From Bog-756 sp963812525 (GTDB taxonomy: Bacteria; Actinomycetota; Acidimicrobiia; Acidimicrobiales; RAAP-2), in contig CAWEVL010000011.1 of NCBI GenBank assembly GCA_963812525.1, positions 372,001 through 436,000 of the forward strand: DNA of 64,000 nt, given 5' to 3'. Each line of letters begins with the position of its first letter. Position 1 is the first letter of the stretch. A program made the translations under genes and the position numbers. Below are positions 1 through 6,114 of this stretch, in pieces. The notes under the pieces were generated by a model. The model saw only the letters and a list, made by a program, of their open reading frames with translations, ran no database searches and had not been told where the DNA came from.

Positions 1-1759
1 CCGACCCATCGCCGCCGTCATCACCCCCGGAACCGCCGTCGGCTGCCGAGACCTCGGCGGCGTCCACGCCGGTGGGCGCACCCCATCCCGACTTCTGGTC
101 GCCCATGCCCAGGCCCGCGTCCGGACCGCCGCCCACCTGGCGCACACCGGTGACGCCGAGGACACCACCTCCGTCCGAGGGCGACTGAGCCTCTTCCTCC
201 CCGCCCTCGGCGCCCGATGGGGGGGTCCGTTCCGTGTCGTCCTCGGCGTAGGGGTTGCCGAGGATGTTTCGCGCCATGTCGATCACCACCGCGCTGTCGG
301 CGTCCTCCTTGGTGACCACGCCGAGCAGGGGCGCGGCCAGCAGACCGGTGACGATGCCCGTCTCGGCCATGGACTCGGCCTGCACCACGCTCCACTCCCA
401 CAGGCGGCCCACCATGTCTCCGCCCGAAGCGGCTTTGGTCGGGAACTTCAGCCAGCAGTTGACGATGGCGTGGGCCAGGCCGGTGGCCGCCGGGAAGACC
501 CAGATGAGCCGGTAGTTGCCGGTGGCGTCGATGACCACGGCGGCGATGTAGGCCAGGATCACGCTGCACAGGTTGAACGGCGCCAGCAGCACCCCGAGCC
601 GCTCACCCAGCCCCCCGGCCCTCGGCAGCAGCTGGAGCAGGAGGGGGGCCAGCACGATGATGTACGCCCCGATGAACGGCGCCCCGATATAGCTCAGCAC
701 CACGGCCTGCCACAGGTGGGTGTCGAAGTACTGCACGCCGGCCAGGAGGGCACCGATCAGTGGGGCCCCGACGGCGAGCTGCATCGGGGAGAGGCGTCGA
801 CTCAGCGGGACGCCGAGGCCGATGCCGATGAAGAAGACGGGCAGCCCGGTCACGAAACCGGCGATGGTCTGGGCGCTGGCGCCGGCGTGGAGGACCCGCT
901 GGAAGAACAGGATGGCCACGTACGCCGTGGAGCCCACCCCGGCCCAGAAGAGGAGCGAGCCGGCCACCAGCACTTTGGCGTTGGGGCCGGCCAGGATGTC
1001 CCGGAGCTCGTCTCGCGTCGGTCGGGCCCGCTGTTGGCGGTCGGTCTCGGCCCCGAAGCTGGCCGCCGGAGCCTCCCGGACCAGGACCAGGACGGTGATC
1101 CCCACTCCCACCATGATCAGCGCGGCAATCTGGAACGGGAGGTTCCAGGTGGCCGGGTCGTTCTGCTTCCAGGTGGCGATCACGGTGCCCTTGATGAGCA
1201 GGCTGGCCAGCGTGCCGAGCACAGTGGTCAGGAGCAGCGCCTTGATCCACCGGCTCCGTCCGAACACCTCGGGGACCACGGCCACGTTGGTCAGCGTGAA
1301 CACCGCCGCCGCCTGCCTGGCGATGACGATGAACAGCACCAACAGCCAGTAACCCTGGACCACGGTGAACATCCAGGTGGCCGCGCCCATCAGGATGAGG
1401 CTGCCCGCCATATAGGGGGTCCTCCGGCCCACCCTGCTCTTCGTGCGGTCGCTCAGGCGCCCGGCCACCGGGTAGGTCAACCAGCTGAGGAGTCGGTTGG
1501 CGGTGAGGGCGAAGGTCACCGCCAGGGCCCCGGAGGCCCGCTGCTGGACGAAGAGGGTGATCACGACCCCCGAGACGGCCAGATTGGCCCGGGGACCGAC
1601 CAGGCCGATGGACAGCCCGATGAAGCTCCGCACCCGGGAGGCGTCGATGGGTCCGGTGGGGGCCCGGCCGGCGGGCGGTCCGGCACCCGGGTCCCCGGAC
1701 TCGGCGGGCAGGGCCGGCGGCGGCCCGGGGCGAGGAGGCTCCTCGATGCCCCCGCTCAC
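1..1759 (-). CDS. MFS transporter, GPH/sugar-type (3' end beyond window)
   Basis: Reverse-strand reading from GTG at 1759 stays open to the left edge of the window, so the C-terminus is missing. The protein has about twelve hydrophobic segments after a Pro/Gly-rich N-terminus of about 45 residues. Between the second and third membrane segments lies the MFS loop motif GRLSDRTKSRVGRRTPYM, typical of the GPH/SLC45-like sugar branch. It is therefore an inner-membrane secondary transporter; the substrate cannot be read from sequence. After the last membrane segment comes an unusually long, acidic, Gly/Ser-rich cytoplasmic tail of more than 100 residues. The start lies 9 bp past the stop of the upstream DUF1844 gene, so the two are probably cotranscribed and diverge from infC. 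Confidence 0.8.
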   Translation of the reverse strand, partial: MSGGIEEPPRPGPPPALPAESGDPGAGPPAGRAPTGPIDASRVRSFIGLSIGLVGPRANLAVSGVVITLFVQQRASGALAVTFALTANRLLSWLTYPVAGRLSDRTKSRVGRRTPYMAGSLILMGAATWMFTVVQGYWLLVLFIVIARQAAAVFTLTNVAVVPEVFGRSRWIKALLLTTVLGTLASLLIKGTVIATWKQNDPATWNLPFQIAALIMVGVGITVLVLVREAPAASFGAETDRQQRARPTRDELRDILAGPNAKVLVAGSLLFWAGVGSTAYVAILFFQRVLHAGASAQTIAGFVTGLPVFFIGIGLGVPLSRRLSPMQLAVGAPLIGALLAGVQYFDTHLWQAVVLSYIGAPFIGAYIIVLAPLLLQLLPRAGGLGERLGVLLAPFNLCSVILAYIAAVVIDATGNYRLIWVFPAATGLAHAIVNCWLKFPTKAASGGDMVGRLWEWSVVQAESMAETGIVTGLLAAPLLGVVTKEDADSAVVIDMARNILGNPYAEDDTERTPPSGAEGGEEEAQSPSDGGGVLGVTGVRQVGGGPDAGLGMGDQKSGWGAPTGVDAAEVSAADGGSGGDDGGDGS

Positions 1760-1768
1760 CCGTCGCCG

Positions 1769-2299
1769 TCAGTCGGAGTGTCGCCGGCCGGCCGTGGGTC
1801 CGCGGTGGGTGCCCCGGCCGGTCGACTCCCCGCCCGTCGACTCCCCGTTGACACCCACCGCCGAGGCCGCCTCGGCCCCGGCCCGCTGGGCGCCGTCGAT
1901 CTGCACGTAGGCCAGCCGGAGCTGGCTCAGGCCGTCCTTCAGGGGCTCCTCGGCCTCACCCAGCCGTCCCTCGAGCCCGGTGACCAGGCTGGCCAGCGCA
2001 TCGATGGCCAGCCGGGCCTGGCTGAGCAGCGGAGGCTGCTGGGACAGGTACACCGCCGCCAGCTCGAACAGCCCATAGCAGTGGTTGGCCACCACCACCT
2101 CCACCGGCGAATTGGCCAGTTCGGCCCGCATGGCCGCCACCTGTTCGGCCAGCTCCTCCTCGCTCAACTCGGTGGGCCCGCCACCGCCTCCACCGGGTCC
2201 CGCCGGCGGGGTCCCGGGCCGGTCGGATGACCCGCCGGCACCCCCGTCAGTGGGTCTGCCGACCGGTCGTTCGCCATCAGGTGTCCACAGTGAGCTCAC
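1769..2299 (-). CDS. DUF1844 family protein
   Basis: About 176 residues from GTG at 2299; the frame is open further upstream, but that part is not conserved-looking and would run through the probable promoter. The core (VANHCYGLFELAAVYLSQ, then LAIDALASLVTGLEGRL and PLKDGLSQLRLAYVQ) matches the DUF1844 pattern of small helical actinobacterial proteins commonly found next to infC. No catalytic residues are visible and the function is unknown. The N-terminus is Gly/Pro-rich and the C-terminus Gly/Arg-rich, both probably disordered. It is transcribed divergently from infC and is followed 9 bp later by the MFS gene. Confidence 0.7.
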   Translation of the reverse strand: MSSLWTPDGERPVGRPTDGGAGGSSDRPGTPPAGPGGGGGGPTELSEEELAEQVAAMRAELANSPVEVVVANHCYGLFELAAVYLSQQPPLLSQARLAIDALASLVTGLEGRLGEAEEPLKDGLSQLRLAYVQIDGAQRAGAEAASAVGVNGESTGGESTGRGTHRGPTAGRRHSD

Positions 2300-2411
2300 G
2301 ACTGGTAGCCTAAAGCACTGATAGACGAGGAAGCGGGGTCTCGAAGTTCGAAACCCCCACCCGGCCACGATGCAGTCTCCACGATGCAACGCACGCCTGT
2401 GCGCCGGGTCC

Positions 2412-2519
2412 ATGGGACCGGTCGGCGACTGCGGTCGCCACTGGTCGGTGGTGGCTCCGCTCCTTTTTCATCGGCCACGGGAAGTCCGTGACCCGAAGAC
2501 AGGGAGTGAAGTCGAATAG
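2412..2519 (+). other. possible infC leader ORF (35 codons)
   Basis: An open frame runs from ATG 2412 to TAG 2517-2519; internal GTG codons at 2448 and 2451 are shorter alternatives. Its stop codon overlaps the proposed AUA start of infC (ATAG, 2516-2519), the same geometry as the ATGA overlaps in this genome's operons. No good ribosome-binding site precedes ATG 2412, so translation is unproven. If translated, it could couple ribosomes to infC. Confidence 0.3.
2501..2518 (+). promoter_or_regulatory. infC ribosome binding site and AUA start codon
   Basis: AGGGAG at 2501-2506 is the only good Shine-Dalgarno sequence here, 9 nt before ATA 2516-2518. An in-frame TGA at 2507-2509 blocks any start further upstream, and no ATG, GTG or TTG occurs in frame until TTG 2621, which lies inside the conserved N-domain. 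IF3 genes are known to use AUU, AUC or AUA starts so that IF3 can repress its own translation. ATC 2528 is the other candidate but sits 21 nt from the SD. Confidence 0.6.
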
Positions 2520-3463
2520 CCGCCACCATCACCACCAATGAGCCTCGCATCAACGACCGCATCCGGGCCCGAGAGGTACGCCTCGTCGACCCCGATGGAG
2601 AGCAGCTCGGGATCAAGCTGTTGCCGGAGGCCCTGGCCATCGCCCGGGACCTCGACCTCGACCTCGTCGAGGTGGCACCGGGAGCCAACCCACCGGTCTG
2701 CCGGATCATGGACTATGGGAAGTTCAAGTTCGACGCGGCCCAGCGGGCCAAGGAGTCGCGACGCAAGGCGGTCCACGTAGGGATCAAGGAGATGAAGTAC
2801 CGGCCGAAGATCGGCGACGGCGACTTCGATACCAAGACCCGGCAGGTGGCCAAGTTCCTCGAGGAGGGGCACAAGGTCAAGATCACGATCATGTTCCGGG
2901 GCCGGGAGGTCTTCCACCCCGAACTGGGCAAGAAGATCCTGGACCGCATCGCCGACCAGATGGAGGGGATGGGCAAGTCGGAGTCCGTGCCCCGCCTGGA
3001 TGGGAGGAACATGGTCATGGTGCTGGCACCGGACAAGCGGGCCAAGCAGTCGGCGGCGTCGAAGGACCCGGGCCACAGCAACGGGTCCGAGGCGAGGTCC
3101 GGTGCACCGGCGGCGCCGACAGCAGCAGCGGCGAGACCGGTGGCGACCAGCGGCGGCTGCCGGCCCCGTCGGCACCAGAGGGCGGTGACCCGACGGTCGC
3201 TGCACCACCAGAGGAGGCCGGGGACGCATCCCCGGCCCACGAGTCGAGTGAAGGAGAGGGTTGACGCCATGCCGAAGATGAAGACCGACACGGGGGCGCG
3301 CAAGCGCATCAAGGTGACCGGCTCCGGTCGCCTGCGCCGTCGGAAGGCGTTCCGTTCCCACCTCCTCGAGAAGAAGTCGAGTGTGCGGAAGCGCCGCCTC
3401 GGACGCGAGACCGACCTGTCACCGGGTGACGCCCGTCAGGTCAAGCGGATGCTCGGGATGTAG
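2516..3463 (+). CDS. infC: Translation initiation factor IF-3, reads in frame into L35
   Basis: IF-3 binds the 30S subunit, prevents premature 50S joining and proofreads the start codon. The N-domain (EPRINDRIRAREVRLV), the linker signature PPVCRIMDYGKFKF, and the C-domain (IKEMKYRPKIGDGDF, then KVKITIMFRGRE and GRNMVMVLAPDK) are all present, about 175 conserved residues. The start is inferred as AUA 2516, because no canonical start exists before the conserved region. After the C-domain the frame continues as a basic tail without a stop and merges into rpmI, ending at TAG 3461-3463. A second frame (one base back) over about 3100-3264 encodes an acidic Ser/Glu/Pro-rich tail ending at TGA 3262-3264, just before the rpmI ATG. 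This suggests that a one-base deletion, real or a sequencing error, removed the native stop. The IF-3 core is intact either way. Confidence 0.85.
   Translation: MAATITTNEPRINDRIRAREVRLVDPDGEQLGIKLLPEALAIARDLDLDLVEVAPGANPPVCRIMDYGKFKFDAAQRAKESRRKAVHVGIKEMKYRPKIGDGDFDTKTRQVAKFLEEGHKVKITIMFRGREVFHPELGKKILDRIADQMEGMGKSESVPRLDGRNMVMVLAPDKRAKQSAASKDPGHSNGSEARSGAPAAPTAAAARPVATSGGCRPRRHQRAVTRRSLHHQRRPGTHPRPTSRVKERVDAMPKMKTDTGARKRIKVTGSGRLRRRKAFRSHLLEKKSSVRKRRLGRETDLSPGDARQVKRMLGM
3269..3463 (+). CDS. rpmI: Large ribosomal subunit protein bL35
   Basis: 64 residues starting MPKMKTDTGARKRIKVT and ending KRMLGM, the normal length and pattern of L35. The internal basic block (RLRRRKAFRSHLLEKKS) is typical of a small rRNA-binding protein of the 50S subunit. 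It has its own Shine-Dalgarno (AAGGAGAGG, 3251-3259) about 9 nt before ATG 3269, which supports independent translation even though the infC frame runs into it. Gene order infC-rpmI-rplT is the conserved arrangement. Confidence 0.95.
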   Translation: MPKMKTDTGARKRIKVTGSGRLRRRKAFRSHLLEKKSSVRKRRLGRETDLSPGDARQVKRMLGM

Positions 3464-3671
3464 CTGCCGCGGCCGCTGCCCACCGGCTCCAGGCCGCGCC
3501 GGCACGACCCACACCCACTGACGCGCACATCCTGTACTTCCGGTGCGACAGCCCGGAGTGGTCGTCACGGCCCCGGGTGCCGCCCGCCGTTCCCCACCCA
3601 CCAGGCGACTCGTCGCCGACCACCCACCCCCGATCCCCGTTCGATCAGGCCCCTAGGAAAAGGAGTTCCCC

Positions 3672-4058
3672 ATGGCCCGAGTCAAAGGCGCCGTCCACGC
3701 CAAGAAGCATCACCGTGCCGTGCTCGAGCAGGCGCAGGGCTACTACGGCAACAAGAGCCGTTCCTTCCGCGCCGCCAACGAGCAGGTCATGCATTCGATG
3801 CAGTACGCCTACCGGGACCGTCGGGCCCGCAAGGGTGACTTCCGGCAGCTGTGGATCCAGCGGATCAACGCCGCCGCCCGACTGCACGGGACCAGCTACA
3901 GCCGATTTATCGCCGGCCTCCACCGGGCGGACGTGGAGGTCGACCGCAAGGTGCTCGCCGATCTCGCGGTCACCGAGCCGGAGGCCTTCGCCTCCCTGGT
4001 CCAGGTGGCCAACGAGGCGCTGGCCACGGCGCCGGCGGGTGCCGAAACCGGGTCCTGA
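3672..4058 (+). CDS. rplT: Large ribosomal subunit protein bL20
   Basis: 128 residues, starting MARVKGAVHAKKHHRAVLEQ, with the L20 signature segments GYYGNKSRSFRAANEQVMHS and DFRQLWIQRINAAARLHG. L20 binds 23S rRNA early in 50S assembly. The ATG follows a strong ribosome-binding site (AAAAGGAG). The 208-bp spacer after rpmI holds no gene. The stop TGA 4056-4058 overlaps the proposed start of the following SpoU methyltransferase. The C-terminal dozen residues (PAGAETGS) form a short extension. Confidence 0.96.
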   Translation: MARVKGAVHAKKHHRAVLEQAQGYYGNKSRSFRAANEQVMHSMQYAYRDRRARKGDFRQLWIQRINAAARLHGTSYSRFIAGLHRADVEVDRKVLADLAVTEPEAFASLVQVANEALATAPAGAETGS

Positions 4059-5011
4059 GTCAGATCGGACTGGCCTACTCCCACCAGCGGGTCCGCCGGC
4101 TCCGACAGCTCCTCCGCAAGCGGAGCCTTCGGAGCGCGGAGGCCGCCCTGGTCGTCGAGGGACCTGAACTGCTCTCGGTGGCCCTGGACGCCGGAGCGGT
4201 GGTCGAGTCGGTCTACGTGGCCCCCGAAGGCCGGGCCAATCAGGGCGTGGCTGCCGTGGTCGACCGGTCCTTCGCCTCGGGGATCCGGGTCTTCGATCTG
4301 TTGCCCGGGGTCGTCGAACGGGTGGCCGACACGGTCCATCCCCAGCCGGTCCTGGCCGTGGTGGGCTTCGCGCCGGCGCCCGCCGAGGTGGTCCGGGACC
4401 TGTCGATGGTGATGGTCCTGGTCGATGTGCGGGACCCGGGTAACGCCGGGACCATGATCCGCACCGCTGACGCCGCCGGAGTCGGTGCGGTGATCCACTG
4501 TGACGGGTCGGTCGACCCCACCAACCCCAAGACGGTGCGGGCCTCGGCGGGATCGATCTTCCATGTACCGGTGGTCTCGGGGGGCCCGGCCGGGGATGTC
4601 GTCGAGTTGTTGAAGGGATGGGAGTTCATGACGGTGGGAACCGCGGTGCGAGGAGGGGTCGACTACGCCGACTTCGATTGGCGGCAGCGCGTGGCCCTCG
4701 TGTTCGGCAACGAGGCCTCCGGACTGGACGACGCCCTGATGGACGGACTGGACCAGCGGGTCTCCATCCCCATGGTCGGGCACGCCGAATCGCTCAACGT
4801 CGGCGTCTCGGCCTCCGTGCTGTGCTTCGAGGCCTTGCGTCAGCGACGCACCGGTGACGGGGCCGGCGAGCCAACCACGGATCGACCGTCCCCCCGCTCT
4901 ACGATCTCCGGGATGGACGTACCGCCCGGGGTCCCCGGGGAACAGACCGGAAGCGGAGCCGGTCCGGCCATACCCTCCGGGTCGGACGGCCCGGGGAGCG
5001 GGCATGGTTGA
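4055..5011 (+). CDS. TrmH/SpoU family RNA 2'-O-methyltransferase
   Basis: SAM-dependent RNA ribose methyltransferase of the SPOUT class. The N-terminal substrate-binding segment (RVRRLRQLLRKRS, then ALVVEGPELL) is followed by the three SPOUT knot motifs: VLVDVRDPGNAGTMIRTADA (motif 1, with the conserved Asn and Arg), VALVFGNEASGLDD (motif 2) and VSIPMVGHAESLNVGVSASV (motif 3). A disordered tail of about 60 residues ends in GHG. No ATG, GTG or TTG is available at the right place: the frame's only upstream one is 200 bp inside rplT, and the next is GTG 4178, which would delete the N-terminal domain. I chose CTG 4055, which overlaps the rplT stop. The family is usually found here after rplT in actinobacteria (annotated tsnR in mycobacteria). 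The end overlaps pheS by 8 bp. Confidence 0.85.
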   Translation: MSQIGLAYSHQRVRRLRQLLRKRSLRSAEAALVVEGPELLSVALDAGAVVESVYVAPEGRANQGVAAVVDRSFASGIRVFDLLPGVVERVADTVHPQPVLAVVGFAPAPAEVVRDLSMVMVLVDVRDPGNAGTMIRTADAAGVGAVIHCDGSVDPTNPKTVRASAGSIFHVPVVSGGPAGDVVELLKGWEFMTVGTAVRGGVDYADFDWRQRVALVFGNEASGLDDALMDGLDQRVSIPMVGHAESLNVGVSASVLCFEALRQRRTGDGAGEPTTDRPSPRSTISGMDVPPGVPGEQTGSGAGPAIPSGSDGPGSGHG

Positions 5012-6068
5012 GCCCGCCGAGATCGACGCGCTGGTGCAGCGGGCCCGTGCGGCGATCGCCGCCGCCGGCTCCACCGAGGAGATCCGGGAGGTGGCGGCCT
5101 CGGTGGCCGGCAAGAAGTCGGCACTGGCCCGGGCCGGGCGGCAGCTGGGCTCGCTGGAGCCCGAGTCCCGCAAGGAGCTGGGCCGAGCGCTGCACGAGGC
5201 CCGCGCCACCGTCGACGCACTGCTCGAGTCCCGTCGGGCGGAGATCGCCGCCACCGAACTGGCCCACGAGATGGCCGAGGGCCGGATCGACCTCACCGAG
5301 TTCCTGCCCGGCTCGGTGGCTCCACCCGTGGCCCGCGGTCATGTGAACCTGGTGACCCGGACGCAGACCGCCCTGGAGGACGTCTTCGTGGGGATGGGCT
5401 TCGAGGTGGCCGAAGGCCCGGAGATCGAGACCGACTGGTACAACTTCGGGGCCCTGAACATCCCACCGGCCCATCCGGCCCGCGGCATGTGGGACACCTT
5501 CTACCTCGACCTGGGCGCCCCCGAGTCGACCCTGCTGCGCACGCACACGTCGCCGGTGCAGATCCACCTGATGGAGCGGGCCGTCGCCGGGGACCTCCTG
5601 CCCATCCATGCCGTCATGCCCGGTCGTTGCTACCGGCGCGACACGCCCGACGCCCGCCACCTACCCGTCTTCCACCAGATCGAGGGCCTGGTGGTCGACG
5701 AGGGCATCACCTTCGCCGACCTGGCCGGGACCATCGAGGTGTTCACCACCGCGTACTTCGGCCCGGATATCCACTCCCGCCTCCGGCCGGCCTACTTCCC
5801 GTTCACCGAGCCTTCGGCGGAGTTCGAGGTGACCTGCTCCATCTGCCTCGGCTCGGGCTGCCAGACGTGCTCGCAGACCGGCTGGATCGAGCTCGGCGGG
5901 TGCGGCATGGTCGACCCCGCGGTCTTCGACGCCGTGAGCATCGATCCCGACCGCTGGTCTGGGTTCGCCTTCGGCTTCGGCATCGACCGGTGCGCCCAGA
6001 TGCGGCACCAGATCGCCGACATGCGGGTCCTGACCGACAACGACCTCCGCTTCCTCCGTCAGTTCTGA
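5004..6068 (+). CDS. pheS: Phenylalanine-tRNA ligase alpha subunit
   Basis: 354 residues. It charges tRNA-Phe as an alpha2-beta2 tetramer with PheT. The N-terminal part is a helical coiled-coil (residues about 1-90). Then come the class II aaRS motifs: HPARGMWDTFYLD, LLRTHTSPVQIHLM, the motif-2 region PGRCYRRDTPDARHLPVFHQ, AYFPFTEPSAEFEVTC and the motif-3 region GFAFGFGIDRCAQMRHQI. Between the second and third motifs is a four-Cys knuckle (CSIC-x4-CQTC) seen in one branch of PheS and probably metal-binding. ATG 5004 overlaps the SpoU stop, and pheT follows after 46 bp. Confidence 0.97.
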   Translation: MVEPAEIDALVQRARAAIAAAGSTEEIREVAASVAGKKSALARAGRQLGSLEPESRKELGRALHEARATVDALLESRRAEIAATELAHEMAEGRIDLTEFLPGSVAPPVARGHVNLVTRTQTALEDVFVGMGFEVAEGPEIETDWYNFGALNIPPAHPARGMWDTFYLDLGAPESTLLRTHTSPVQIHLMERAVAGDLLPIHAVMPGRCYRRDTPDARHLPVFHQIEGLVVDEGITFADLAGTIEVFTTAYFGPDIHSRLRPAYFPFTEPSAEFEVTCSICLGSGCQTCSQTGWIELGGCGMVDPAVFDAVSIDPDRWSGFAFGFGIDRCAQMRHQIADMRVLTDNDLRFLRQF

Positions 6069-6114
6069 TGTGGGTGTGACGCAGGTCTGATGCGAGCAGC
6101 CTGAGAGGACCGTC

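Noticed and set aside
470..2230. A 586-codon plus-strand frame over the MFS/DUF1844 region
   Set aside because: Low-complexity composition; the reverse strand reads as a clean multi-pass transporter and a DUF1844 protein.
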